From CAZQHK01 sp964593455 (GTDB taxonomy: Bacteria; Muiribacteriota; CAYSPT01), in assembly GCA_964593455.1 (NCBI GenBank), contig CAZQHK010000007.1, forward strand, positions 67,316 through 131,315: a stretch of DNA of 64,000 nt, in the 5' to 3' direction. Below are positions 42,650-50,612 of this stretch, piece by piece. The notes below the pieces were generated by a model, which was given only the letters and a program-made list of their open reading frames with translations, was not told the origin of the DNA and did not search any database. A program made the position numbers and the translations under genes. Position 1 is the stretch's first letter, and each line of letters starts with the position of its first letter.

Positions 42650-42666
42650 TTGGCATGAAATTAGCT
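42650..42666 (+). promoter_or_regulatory. Sigma-54 type -24/-12 promoter
   Basis: TTGGCATGAAATTAGCT has GG (42652-42653) and GC (42664-42665) separated by exactly ten bases, matching TTGGCACG-N4-TTGCW at most positions. It lies 46 bases before the ATG of a 47-residue ORF that has a strong ribosome binding site. The twin palindromes at 42845-42879 could be enhancer sites, though they lie downstream. Confidence 0.5.
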
Positions 42667-42712
42667 TTAAATCAACGCAGTGATGCAAAAAAAGCTTTGA
42701 GGAGGAAGCACC

Positions 42713-42856
42713 ATGGTCCCGTTAAAAGATATTTTGATCGATGTACTCGATGAACTTTTCATGGACATTACCCCGGAGAGCGCCCAGCGCGATATCGAGG
42801 ATCTCCTGAAGATGCGGCCTTCCGATCCCGATTATCATCTCTATTTCTCATTATGA
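42713..42856 (+). CDS. 47-residue small protein downstream of a sigma-54-like promoter
   Basis: The frame starts at an ATG with GAGGAGGAA six to nine bases upstream, one of the strongest ribosome binding sites in the window. The product is acidic and helical (begins MVPLKDILIDVLDELFMDI; ends SDPDYHLYFSL), with no membrane segment or cysteine. Its last codons and TGA are inside the first of two palindromes. No recognised family. Strong initiation signals and the sigma-54-like promoter support it as real. Confidence 0.6.
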   Translation: MVPLKDILIDVLDELFMDITPESAQRDIEDLLKMRPSDPDYHLYFSL

Positions 42857-42879
42857 GAACCAATTTCTCAATGTGAGAC
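42845..42879 (+). promoter_or_regulatory. Twin palindromic operator/enhancer sites
   Basis: TTCTCATTATGAGAA (42845-42859) and TTCTCAATGTGAGAC (42865-42879) are two versions of one dyad, spaced 20 bases apart, about two helix turns. This is the arrangement expected for cooperative binding of a dimeric regulator, for example a sigma-54 enhancer-binding protein. The first overlaps the end of the small ORF. Confidence 0.6.
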
Positions 42880-42942
42880 ACACAAACAGATGCCAGATGT
42901 TTCCCATATGGGTTTTCCGATGATTCTCGCAAGGAACGTAGG

Positions 42943-43100
42943 CTCCCGAGGCGGCCATGAATGGCCGGTCCGGGAGAGACCCTACCGCCCTTTGTGAAAC
43001 GGAAGAGATTGTAGATAGGAAGCCGTGACTGTTTTGCAGGAAGCAAAACAGGACGTCACGCAGTGACGCCCGTAGGGTACGAAGCCAGGATGGCTTCGTA
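42943..43100 (+). ncRNA. Candidate structured RNA with CAGGA-loop hairpins (CsrB/RsmZ-like)
   Basis: The 316-base gap at 42857-43172 has no credible gene but many perfect stems. CTCCCG/CGGGAG (42943-42976) encloses GGCCA-TGAA-TGGCC. ACCCTAC (42979-42985) can pair with GTAGGGT (43072-43078) around the middle. CGTGAC/GTCACG encloses TGTTTTGC-AGGAA-GCAAAACA (43024-43060). TACGAAGCC-AGGAT-GGCTTCGTA is at 43078-43100. The last two loops read CAGGAAG and CAGGATG, the latter identical to the CsrB repeat motif bound by CsrA. Only two such loops are present, fewer than in CsrB. It could be a CsrA-sponge RNA or a repeat element. The orientation is uncertain, as stems also form on the other strand, but AGGA loops occur only on the plus strand. 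Confidence 0.5.
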
Positions 43101-43172
43101 TGATGCGGTTCCTGGAGAGAGTTATCGGAGACCCCCCTGGGGAACAATCCAGATTATTTCTTCGACAGACTC

Positions 43173-43960
43173 CTAGGCTTTGGAGAGGAACTCCATCACA
43201 GTCGCGGCAAACGTGCCGGGATTTTCCATGTGTACCGCGTGCGCTGAGCCGGAGAGAGATACCAGGGGAAGCGCACGGGGAATCTCCCGACAGAGCATCT
43301 CCACATCTCCCGGACGGGCCAGAATATCTTTTTCTCCCACCAAAACCAGCGTTTTAGCCGTTATGTTCCTTAACCGCTCCCGGGTGTCGTGACCGTTTAC
43401 GGCCTCGATCTGGTGCCTCAGCCCGGCCAGGGACTGCGGATGTGGATCGTCCACAGCATAGTGAAGAACCGCTCCGATGAACTCCGTGTTGTCGAACCGT
43501 TCGGGAGTGAGAATCCAGAACAGGAAGTTTCGAAATCCATCCCCCGTTCCCGCTGTTCGAACATGTTGTGAAACAGCCTTTTATTCCGCTCGGAGGTCGC
43601 GGCCGCCGTACTGGCCAATACCAGTTTATCCACGCGACCAGGATAATTGATAGCCAGTTCCTGGGCGATGTACCCTCCCATGGAATGCCCGATAATGTGA
43701 GCTTGTTCAATGTTCAAGATGTCGAGTAGACGGACCGTGTCATCAGCCATCTGCCGTATGGTGAACGACGTATCTGGTGTCCGGGTGCGACCAGACCCCC
43801 GATTATCTAAAACCACTGTTTTAAACGAGGATGAAAACCGATCCAGAAGAGGATGCCAGCTCCGGCTGTCCGCGGTCATACCGGCGATAAGTACCAGCGA
43901 CGGTCCGGTACCGCAAATTTCGTAATACAATGATAATTTATCGATTTCGGCGTACGGCAT
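43173..43960 (-). pseudogene. Alpha/beta hydrolase, frameshifted
   Basis: Two frames together give one alpha/beta hydrolase of about 262 residues. The first (43960 to about 43530) has the N-terminal strands, GTGPSLVLIAG, VVLDNRGSGRT and the nucleophile elbow IIGHSMGGYIAQELA. The second (to 43173) has LVLVGEKDILARPGDVE (acid) and GSAHAVHMENP (catalytic His). The join is at 43527-43532: the expected GAAAAC reads GAAAC on the minus strand, a one-base loss in an A-run after GMDFE. With one base restored the reading continues NFLFWILTPERFDN. Sequencing or assembly error in the run is possible; otherwise it is a recent pseudogene. Confidence 0.8.
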
Positions 43961-43978
43961 CGAAGGTTTGCGCGATTT

Positions 43979-44752
43979 TCATTTGAAGAGTCCCTTCAGG
44001 AGATTCTTGGCGCCGGTCCCCAGTTTTTCTTCCAGTTTGCTCTGAATATCTCCCTGGAGCTTATCCTTGAGAGCCCCTTCAAGCACTTTACGGGTAACCA
44101 GGGTCATGACCTCTTTGCTGAACGCGACCATAACCTTCTTGCTGATCTCTTCCGCGGTGGCTCCGCTGCTGCCGCCCAGATCGGTCAAGTTAACCGGAGG
44201 GATCTCAACGGTTTGTTTCTTCACTCCCATAGCGGAAGCGTCGGCTTCTATCTGGCCGTTGCGGAACGTAAATTTACGAATGATGAATCTCTTTTCCGCT
44301 TTCGATTCGGATGTATCAAAAGTCTGCTTAATGGCTCTTTCAACGTTTTTCTGGATAATCTCGATATTCTTATCGAGCTTACCGTTTACCTCGAAAAGTA
44401 CCTTTGGCGAGTCTACTAATACCTCATCGATCACAATCGGAACCTTGGTCACGCTTTTGACGTCGATATCCAGCGTGATTGTGCCCAGGGTGAAAGCTTT
44501 TCCACCAGAAAATCCTTCTGGGTTGGCAATAGTCAGCCCGTTGAAAGTGCCGCGGCCTTTAGCTAGAGATATGTCAACCTTTTCCACCTCGACCTTGGTC
44601 CCGGTCATCTGTGATCCATACGTTTCAATTCCGTCTTTAACCATCGGGTTTATCTGCTTGAACAGGTAAAAAACCACCCCGCCCGCGATAACGGCGATAA
44701 CCAACACCACCACGATCAAACCAACTACAAATCCTCCCCGTTCCTGTTGCAT
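43979..44752 (-). CDS. AsmA-like membrane-anchored protein
   Basis: 257 residues from the ATG at 44752, with GGAGGG upstream. One N-terminal membrane helix (VGLIVVVLVIAVIAGGVVFYLF) is followed by a segment like the start of AsmA proteins (VEVEKVDISLAKGRGTFNGL, LGTITLDIDVKSVTKVPIVI). The rest is beta-rich, with a charged amphipathic C-terminus (KLEEKLGTGAKNLLKGLFK). AsmA-family proteins are implicated in lipid transport or outer-membrane biogenesis. It is shorter than typical members, so only the anchored N-terminal module is present. Confidence 0.7.
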   Translation of the reverse strand: MQQERGGFVVGLIVVVLVIAVIAGGVVFYLFKQINPMVKDGIETYGSQMTGTKVEVEKVDISLAKGRGTFNGLTIANPEGFSGGKAFTLGTITLDIDVKSVTKVPIVIDEVLVDSPKVLFEVNGKLDKNIEIIQKNVERAIKQTFDTSESKAEKRFIIRKFTFRNGQIEADASAMGVKKQTVEIPPVNLTDLGGSSGATAEEISKKVMVAFSKEVMTLVTRKVLEGALKDKLQGDIQSKLEEKLGTGAKNLLKGLFK

Positions 44753-44906
44753 AACACGCCCTCCTCTTCTGACTCTTTTCAACTGGCTAAGAAGATTCGT
44801 AAATTATTATAGGTTAAGTGTATCACTTCTCTTTATGCATATCCAGCTACCAAGCAGGGTAAATGCCGGTAGAATATCTTAGAAGAATTCTGATACACTA
44901 TACGGT

Positions 44907-44954
44907 GACCGAAGCAGAACACATTGCAGTACTGTTTTCGATTCAGCTTCGGTC
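44907..44954 (+). other. Nine-base stem structure upstream of the serine hydrolase gene
   Basis: GACCGAAGC (44907-44915) pairs perfectly with GCTTCGGTC (44946-44954) across 30 bases, which include the small palindrome CAGTACTG. TTTC follows. It might be an attenuator or the remains of a short insertion. It is in the 265-base gap between divergent genes, in which nothing else is recognised. Confidence 0.35.
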
Positions 44955-45017
44955 TTTCACGGCCGCACTACGCATGGCGAGAGACACGAAATAACACCGG
45001 TCAGGGAGTGCATAAAA

Positions 45018-46013
45018 ATGATAATTGAAATTGACGATAAGCCTGTTTCCAGAATTGACGACTACCTTAATCAGCTGGTCGCCCGTCACGAGTTCTGCGG
45101 CTCGGTGATCATTGCCCGACCCGATGGGCTCCAGATTAAAAAGGGCTACGGAATGGCCAATTTCGAACTCGATGTTCCCAACCGGCCTTTCACCAGGTTC
45201 AGGATAGCGTCGTTAACCAAGCCGTTTACCGCCACCGCCATTATGTTGCTGCAGGAACGAGGCGCACTCGAGTTGAGTGACCGCATCAACCGCTTCATTC
45301 CCGATTACCAACAAGGCAGCCGTATTACTATTGGCCACCTATTGAACCATACTGCCGGCGTGCCCAATATTTCCGATTCTGCGGACTATTCGATTCTCTT
45401 AAAACTTCCCTGTTCCCGTGAATTACTTATCAAGCGCATCATCGATCGTCCACTGGAATTTGCGCCGGGAGAACAATACAACTACAGCAACTCCGGGTAC
45501 ATACTCCTGGGACACATTATCGAGCTCGTGTCCGGTCAGTCATACGGGTATTTCCTCTGGAAGAACATCTTCGAGCCGCTTCAGATGAATAACACCTGTC
45601 TCGATTACTCCAGGCCGATCCTGCCGTCCCGCGCATCGGGATACCGGTTCGAAAACGGACGTTTGGTCAATGCCGACTACATCAATATGGAATACAGCTT
45701 CAGCTCCGGCGGCCTATGTTCAACGGTAGAAGATCTCTTCCGGTGGGACCGGGCGCTTTACACCGACCGGGTACTTTCTTCGGCTCTACTCAACGAGATG
45801 TTTACACCCGGACTGGGCAACTACGGGCTGGGCTGGGCTGTTTATGAACTCTTCGGCCGTCAGGTGGTAACTCACAGTGGTGGCCTCAACGGGTTTACCA
45901 GTCACCTGGCACGGTTTGTTGACGACGGTGTGTGTATAATTATCCTGAGCAACTTCCAGCACACCGAGATCAACCGGATCGGATACGACCTGGCAACCAT
46001 ACTTTTCGAATAA
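45018..46013 (+). CDS. Serine hydrolase, beta-lactamase class C/esterase family
   Basis: 331 residues with the three motifs of the AmpC/penicillin-binding-protein-like fold: SxxK in FRIASLTKPFTATA (about residue 66), YxN in NYSNSGYILLGHI (about 155), and HxG in VTHSGGLNGFTSHLA (about 288). There is no evident signal peptide, so it may act in the cytoplasm as an esterase or peptidase rather than a true beta-lactamase. Its stop is 11 bases from the convergent cupin gene. Confidence 0.88.
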   Translation: MIIEIDDKPVSRIDDYLNQLVARHEFCGSVIIARPDGLQIKKGYGMANFELDVPNRPFTRFRIASLTKPFTATAIMLLQERGALELSDRINRFIPDYQQGSRITIGHLLNHTAGVPNISDSADYSILLKLPCSRELLIKRIIDRPLEFAPGEQYNYSNSGYILLGHIIELVSGQSYGYFLWKNIFEPLQMNNTCLDYSRPILPSRASGYRFENGRLVNADYINMEYSFSSGGLCSTVEDLFRWDRALYTDRVLSSALLNEMFTPGLGNYGLGWAVYELFGRQVVTHSGGLNGFTSHLARFVDDGVCIIILSNFQHTEINRIGYDLATILFE

Positions 46014-46024
46014 GAATAATCTTA

Positions 46025-46297
46025 TTACTCGAAGTTGTAGTGTTTCCGGATGTCTTTCGTAATCTTCCAGCAGCAGGACATACCGCTGGGAAAAGTGACC
46101 AGGTCCCCGGCTTCGATCTCCACCGGTTCGCCACCATCGGGTGTGACGATTACATGCCCTTCGAGTATGTAACAGGTCTCCGCTGAACTATAATGCCAAG
46201 GGAACTCCGAAGCTTCTTTTTCCCAGATAGGCCAGCCGTCGACTCCCAGTCGGTCCAGTTTCTCTTTACTCGGGTTTTTATCAATCTTGATCTCCAT
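46025..46297 (-). CDS. Small cupin (EutQ-like/DUF861)
   Basis: 90 residues of the short cupin_3 family. A compact DGWPIWEKEASEFPWHYSSAE is followed by the cupin motif ETCYILEGHVIVTPDGGEP and AGDLVTFPSGMSCCWKI. The metal ligands are only partly kept, as is common in this family. It probably binds a small ligand or sugar acid. No operon partner is obvious; an MBL-fold gene lies 18 bases upstream on the same strand. Confidence 0.85.
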   Translation of the reverse strand: MEIKIDKNPSKEKLDRLGVDGWPIWEKEASEFPWHYSSAETCYILEGHVIVTPDGGEPVEIEAGDLVTFPSGMSCCWKITKDIRKHYNFE

Positions 46298-46315
46298 ATT
46301 TACCCCCCTTTACGG

Positions 46316-47233
46316 TTATTCCTGAACCAGAGACCGGTACAAAAGTTCCGTAAACCGGGTGGGGTTTAAGAATCCTTTCCCCCAGTTCTCGTCATATTCT
46401 TTCGTCGGGGCCGCAGTGATAATTTCCTCAAGCGGCTTGCCGGCTTCGATCAGCTGCTCGACGGATGCAGTCGTTTTTTCCAGCATGGTAACAAACAATT
46501 CCAGCTCGGCTTTGTTCGCGACCGGTCCATGTCCCGGAATGACCGTGGTGGCCTCGTCTATCATCGGTAAAACCCGCCGAATGGCGGCTACCATAGATTT
46601 AGCAGAACCACCTGAAGAATAGTCAATGAACGGATACATTCCGGCAAAGTAAAGGTCGCCCATGTGAACGACATTGGCGTTTTTGAAGAATACCACGGCG
46701 TCCCCGTCGGTGTGCGCGGGCCCCGGGTGAAATAAGGACACTTCGTCGTCGTTAAAATAAAGAGTCATAGACCGGTCGAAAACAATCCTGGCTAGGGCGG
46801 CAGGATGGGCCGGCGGATAGGTTTTACCGAAGAAATCGTTATGTTGTTCCGTGCTCATCCGCTGCCTGACATTTTCGTGGGCAATTAGCGCAGCCCCGGA
46901 TAAATGAATTTTTTTGTTCCCCGTGACGTGATCAAAATGCCAGTGAGTGTTGATCAAAATCCGAAGCGGCCGGTCCGTAGATTCCGCAACCGAGGCCAGC
47001 AGGTTATCGGCCAGTATAGAATTTTTGGAATCAATCAAGAGCACACCATCATCTCCGGTAAAAAACACGGAATTGCCCAGACCGAGTTTGTCGGTGACAA
47101 AATAGATAGAATCGGTTATTTTTTCAAGAGAGAGGTCATATTGTGCATCGTCGGCCGAAAGCGCCCCCGAGACAATAATCACGAACATTAAAAAGCAAAA
47201 CGCCGGGACCACATTTCTCATTTTTCCTGGCAT
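46316..47233 (-). CDS. Exported metallo-beta-lactamase-fold hydrolase
   Basis: 305 residues with a signal peptide (AFCFLMFVIIVSGALS). The zinc site is complete: NTHWHFDHVTGNKK (HxHxDH), the HPGPAHTDGDAVVFF segment (third His), and GDLYFAG and VIPGHGPVAN (later Asp and His). The layout resembles periplasmic SoxH/quinoprotein-relay-type MBL enzymes more than true antibiotic-hydrolysing ones. GGAGTGAGG lies before the ATG. A secreted carbohydrate-binding-like protein gene lies seven bases upstream on the same strand. Confidence 0.85.
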   Translation of the reverse strand: MPGKMRNVVPAFCFLMFVIIVSGALSADDAQYDLSLEKITDSIYFVTDKLGLGNSVFFTGDDGVLLIDSKNSILADNLLASVAESTDRPLRILINTHWHFDHVTGNKKIHLSGAALIAHENVRQRMSTEQHNDFFGKTYPPAHPAALARIVFDRSMTLYFNDDEVSLFHPGPAHTDGDAVVFFKNANVVHMGDLYFAGMYPFIDYSSGGSAKSMVAAIRRVLPMIDEATTVIPGHGPVANKAELELFVTMLEKTTASVEQLIEAGKPLEEIITAAPTKEYDENWGKGFLNPTRFTELLYRSLVQE

Positions 47234-47240
47234 CTTTTCC

Positions 47241-47783
47241 TCACTCCTTCCAGGGCTGCTGAATCAATCGTACATCGTCAATCCAAACCGTTCCCTTACC
47301 GGTTATTACGAGGTTTAACAGTACTCCGGTAGCCTGCTGGTCCTGGTAAAGCATGAAAGGAACCTCGACAATTTGCCAGCCGGTCGTACTGCCAACCGCT
47401 GTATCCATGCCTCTTGAAAAATAGTTTCCACCGCCCACGGTGCACCACATTTCTATGAACGCACTTCCCTGGAGGTTTTCGCACTTGATGCTGGCCCGGC
47501 ACACGAGCCTGGTATTCTCTACTTTTATACCCAAAAACTCTCCCAGGCAGATGGTCGTAGGCCACTTGGTCGTGATCTTAATGGCCCCTTCCCCTTCAAC
47601 TTTTTCGGTGGTGTCGGTCTCTATCACGGTAGCCAGCGTGGAAACGTCATCAAGTCCCAGTTTACCCAACTCCATGGCCGGGATTTCAATCTCCTCCGAG
47701 TTGATAGGCGCTCGGCAATAAAGCAGGAAAAACATAGTAAAAATTATCAACAACGCTGCACGGGGATGCCACCTGCCAGCCAT
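47241..47783 (-). CDS. Hypothetical exported protein with carbohydrate-binding-like fold
   Basis: 180 residues from the ATG at 47783, with GAGGAG upstream. A hydrophobic signal segment (AALLIIFTMFFLLYC) with a cysteine may mark a lipoprotein. The rest is beta-rich (VSTLATVIETDTTEKVEGEG, GWQIVEVPFMLYQDQQATG, LVITGKGTVWIDDVRLI), the layout of CBM-like beta-sandwiches, as in the C-terminal WIDDVRL of many such domains. It probably shares a transcript with the MBL-fold gene. No family assigned. Confidence 0.65.
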   Translation of the reverse strand: MAGRWHPRAALLIIFTMFFLLYCRAPINSEEIEIPAMELGKLGLDDVSTLATVIETDTTEKVEGEGAIKITTKWPTTICLGEFLGIKVENTRLVCRASIKCENLQGSAFIEMWCTVGGGNYFSRGMDTAVGSTTGWQIVEVPFMLYQDQQATGVLLNLVITGKGTVWIDDVRLIQQPWKE

Positions 47784-47886
47784 ATCATATCTCCTCTCAC
47801 AAACCGGTAAACCATTTTCTCTTTCAGTAACTTTCCGTAAGGCAAACACTATTGTACCCGTCTTCCCGGACAGCCTTCAAGAGCGT

Positions 47887-48489
47887 TTATGAAACCAGTT
47901 TTCTCCCGGCTTTCCTGGTTTTCACCGCCAATTTTTCCGGAAGCGGATCGTCTTTATTCACCGCCACCATCCCGAAATACAACGAGGCTACCGGTTTCGC
48001 GCCCAGAAGCTTTACGCAAGACTTCAAGGACCACAGGGCCCCGGTCAGAATTCTTCCCATAAACGCAGGCATACTGCTCGAAGTAATGACAACCGCCCGT
48101 TTGGTCTTTCGTTTTTTTCTGAACCTGGGGCCGAAGCGACTTCCCCAGGGCCAATACGTATAGCACACCAACCGCTCCATGAACTTCCGGGTTAAGGCAT
48201 TGACATTGAAAAAATTAACCGGCGCACCGAACACAATTCCATCCGCTTGATCGAGAGCGTCCAGAATAGTCTTCATGTCATCGTCCTGCACGCACGGACC
48301 GCGCTCGATTCCTTCAGCCTGCGTGCATGTCCGGCAATTGGTGCAGAACTCGATACGACTGTCGATCAAATAATACTTCTCCGTAACGGCTCCCAGCTCA
48401 CCGGTGGCGGCCAGGACTTCATCCACCGCCGAGTCGATAATCCCGCCTTTATGATAGCTCCCAACCAACCCAATAATTTTAGTTTCCAT
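47887..48489 (-). CDS. Flavodoxin-family NADPH-dependent FMN reductase-like protein
   Basis: 200 residues. The N-terminal IIGLVGSYHKGGIIDSAVDE is the FMN-phosphate loop, IEFCTNCRTCTQAEG carries a Cys-x2-Cys-x2-Cys cluster seen in iron-sulfur flavoproteins, and ADGIVFGAPVNFFNVNALTRKFMERL is the second FMN-binding part. The three close cysteines could bind an Fe-S cluster. It is likely an electron-transfer or quinone/disulfide reductase. Confidence 0.85.
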   Translation of the reverse strand: METKIIGLVGSYHKGGIIDSAVDEVLAATGELGAVTEKYYLIDSRIEFCTNCRTCTQAEGIERGPCVQDDDMKTILDALDQADGIVFGAPVNFFNVNALTRKFMERLVCYTYWPWGSRFGPRFRKKRKTKRAVVITSSSMPAFMGRILTGALWSLKSCVKLLGAKPVASLYFGMVAVNKDDPLPEKLAVKTRKAGRKLVS

Positions 48490-48551
48490 GCTGTCTCTTC
48501 CTTTACCCAGGGTTTATTGATCAGGAAACGACTGATATTTCCGCTAAAGGT

Positions 48552-49163
48552 TTATCCTTCATCTTTACCCAGGGCAGCCAGTGTCCTGTTTTCGGGCGAC
48601 CAGGGGAGAGAGTTGGCGATAGCCGGTAGAACATCATCTGGCCCTTCGACAAAAGCCCACATATCCCGGTGCATCTCCCGCATGAACCGGCCGACGATAC
48701 AGCGTTCCAACATATCACGCAACGGATCGAAAAAATCGTTTGTGTTCACCATGACGATAGGCTGGCAGTAGAGCCCAAGACGTTTGAGCGTTAACGTTTC
48801 AAAGAGCTCCTCGAAGGTCCCTGTCCCTCCCGGAAGTGCCACCACCGCATCGGTCTCTTCGAGCATTTTTCTCTTCCGCTCATGCATATCATCCACGATA
48901 TCGAGGCGGCTAACGCCGGTATGAGCCCACTCCAGCTCTACCATGAATTTGGGAATGACTCCGATGACCCGTCCTCCTTCTTCCAGGGCGCCGTCAGCCA
49001 GGGCACCCATCGAACCGATAGAACCGCCGCCGTAGACTACGGTCTTATGGTTCCGGGCCAGGTTTCTGCCGAGTTCACGGGCATCGTCCTGATATACCCG
49101 GTCGGTCTGATCGCTGGAAGCGCAGAATACGCATATTTTCCCGCTGGTTCCGATACGTTTCAT
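48552..49163 (-). CDS. LOG-family nucleoside 5'-monophosphate phosphoribohydrolase
   Basis: 203 residues from the ATG at 49163; longer frames lack a ribosome binding site. The family motif PGGTGTFEELFE (about residue 108) and the preceding VVYGGGSIGSMGALADGAL are visible, with RKRKMLEETDAVVALPGG. LOG/YvdD proteins release adenine or other bases from nucleoside monophosphates, and some were once misnamed lysine decarboxylases. It stands alone, divergent from the next gene. Confidence 0.9.
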   Translation of the reverse strand: MKRIGTSGKICVFCASSDQTDRVYQDDARELGRNLARNHKTVVYGGGSIGSMGALADGALEEGGRVIGVIPKFMVELEWAHTGVSRLDIVDDMHERKRKMLEETDAVVALPGGTGTFEELFETLTLKRLGLYCQPIVMVNTNDFFDPLRDMLERCIVGRFMREMHRDMWAFVEGPDDVLPAIANSLPWSPENRTLAALGKDEG

Positions 49164-49288
49164 TCCTTCCCTGCCGCTGGAGCATTCTACCATAAAGCGA
49201 TGCGATCCGGCTTCAAGCACAGCCCGGTAATGGACGTGAGGCAAAGGCCCTATGGTACACTTGTTTCAATGTCAAAGGAGGGTATCTC

Positions 49289-49696
49289 ATGAAGACCATT
49301 GAACATGCAACCAGAACGACTCTGTTGCTGATGTTGTGTATCTTTATCGTTATAACCAGCACCCCGGCGAAAGCCGATCTGGATGCTCCCTCGTCCGCCG
49401 GGCTGTGGGAAGATATGAAGGAAGCAGCCGAAACTGCAACCGAAAAGGTTAAGGAAACCGTTAAGGAAAAACTTTATGATGCCAGTGAAACTTTTGACGA
49501 AGTGCAGGATTGGACGATCGAGAGAGTCGGTGAAATCCTGGAAAACTTCTCCGCCTACAAACCGGTCATCAAGGAAGCGGGATTTGAAGTCGGTGAAATC
49601 GCGGTGGAAGTTGGCCTCATTCCCAAGCTGATAGTGACCTTCAAGCAGTTGGAACGTATCAACGAGGAGAAGAAAAACGAGATGCTCGAGGAATAG
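49289..49696 (+). CDS. Small exported helical protein, interrupted at a TAG
   Basis: 135 residues with a signal peptide (LLLMLCIFIVITSTPAKA). The mature part is highly charged helix (WEDMKEAAETATEKVKETVK). The frame ends at TAG 49694-49696 after NEMLEE, but the same frame then continues uninterrupted for 61 codons to a TGA at 49880-49882. The continuation has similar composition and no good start of its own. This suggests either a nonsense mutation or TAG read-through. AAAGGAGGG lies before the ATG. Function unknown. Confidence 0.7.
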   Translation: MKTIEHATRTTLLLMLCIFIVITSTPAKADLDAPSSAGLWEDMKEAAETATEKVKETVKEKLYDASETFDEVQDWTIERVGEILENFSAYKPVIKEAGFEVGEIAVEVGLIPKLIVTFKQLERINEEKKNEMLEE

Positions 49697-49882
49697 AAAG
49701 AGGATAAAATCCTGATATTCATGCTGAAATCGCTTTTCAAGGCGCACTCCCTTAAACTCGACACTTACCGGATCAAGAAAACCAGGTTGTACCTGGCTAT
49801 TCCCCCTAAGACCCTGATCATTCTCGGGAATGAGCAGCAGGTTGACGATGACGGGAAAAACAACGAAGACTCCATGTACTGA
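49697..49882 (+). other. In-frame continuation after the TAG of the helical exported protein
   Basis: Reading on in frame past the TAG gives KEDKILIFMLKSLFKAHSLK, then a strand-rich YLAIPPKTLIILGNE and an acidic end. A separate 53-codon ORF from the ATG at 49721 has no ribosome binding site at proper spacing. The natural reading is a formerly longer protein of about 197 residues broken at 49694. Pyrrolysine read-through is possible only if pylT/pylS exist elsewhere. Confidence 0.45.
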
Positions 49883-49893
49883 GGAGGGCAACA

Positions 49894-50412
49894 ATGCACG
49901 ACGAATCAAAACAAGCCATCATGAAAGAATATCTGGAAGAAGATGAAGAGCTTTTATGGACGGGATCACCCGACCGGAATATTTTTGTGACCGGACTTAT
50001 TGCCAAGGAAGCTCCACTGGGACTGTTAATGATCGTACTCACCTACTTCATTACCTCGGTTCTGACTAAAGGCGTGGTGAGAAAAGATATCGTCATGACG
50101 TTCATGATTATCACGGTGGGAATCCTGTATCTCCTCAAGGTAGCCTCCTCCTATGCCCGGGTGCGGGAAACCGAGATGAAAGCGGTGTTTGCCATTACCA
50201 CCCAGCGGATTCTAAGCCACTGCGAAGGACGGGATGTCCGGGAAATGCCGATAGATAATCACCTGAACTGGCAGATAAAACCCTCTGACATCAGGTTTTT
50301 TCACCCGACCAAAATCGTCAACTGGAGTTTCTGGGGACTGATTAACCCCAGGGACGCGGCCGAGGTTATCCAGGATGCCCTTAAACATGACGGCGGTAGT
50401 GATAATTGGTAA
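49894..50412 (+). CDS. Membrane protein with PH-like domain
   Basis: 172 residues, with GAGGAGGGC before the ATG. An N-terminal helix (EYLEEDEELLWTGSPD) leads to two membrane segments (LGLLMIVLTYFITSVL and IVMTFMIITVGILYLL). A C-terminal beta region starts FAITTQRILSHCEG, the pattern of the bacterial PH-like (bPH/YdbT-type) domain. The first helix GSPD and TTQR segments match that family's architecture. It starts 11 bases after the interrupted gene's far stop. Role unknown. Confidence 0.7.
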   Translation: MHDESKQAIMKEYLEEDEELLWTGSPDRNIFVTGLIAKEAPLGLLMIVLTYFITSVLTKGVVRKDIVMTFMIITVGILYLLKVASSYARVRETEMKAVFAITTQRILSHCEGRDVREMPIDNHLNWQIKPSDIRFFHPTKIVNWSFWGLINPRDAAEVIQDALKHDGGSDNW

Positions 50413-50501
50413 CAACCGACCCTAACAACCCCGGATATCTCAACAGCCTGCCTACCAAATAGCGCTACCGTTAATTCACCTGTGCTTTCTTTATTATGTT
50501 A

Positions 50502-50529
50502 TTGACATATTATGATTTGATGCAATACT
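50502..50529 (+). promoter_or_regulatory. Possible sigma-70 promoter for the secretin-like gene
   Basis: TTGACA at 50502-50507 and AATACT at 50524-50529 have a 16-base spacer. It lies about 85 bases before the ATG in a 200-base AT-rich gap. Moderate match only. Confidence 0.4.
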
Positions 50530-50612
50530 CTGACTATCAGGATCAGGGTTAGACCTCACATTTATCAGCAGCAAAGTACAGTAGATTCATTTAGCGACGG
50601 GAGGAACGTATC

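Noticed and set aside
42943..43100. CRISPR array or tandem repeat array
   Set aside because: The hairpins are of different length and sequence with no regular spacing. Only the loop sequence is shared.
42768..43147. Two minus-strand frames across the hairpin locus
   Set aside because: They run through perfect inverted repeats and the small ORF, have no ribosome binding site and resemble nothing known. A structured RNA explains the region better.
46005..46035. Bidirectional terminator between the serine hydrolase and cupin genes
   Set aside because: AATAAGA/TCTTATT pairs, but the stem is short and wholly A-T with no GC core.
49250..49909. 220-codon minus-strand frame
   Set aside because: It covers the helical exported protein in antisense. 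It has no start signal, and its composition is what a complement of Glu/Lys-rich codons gives.
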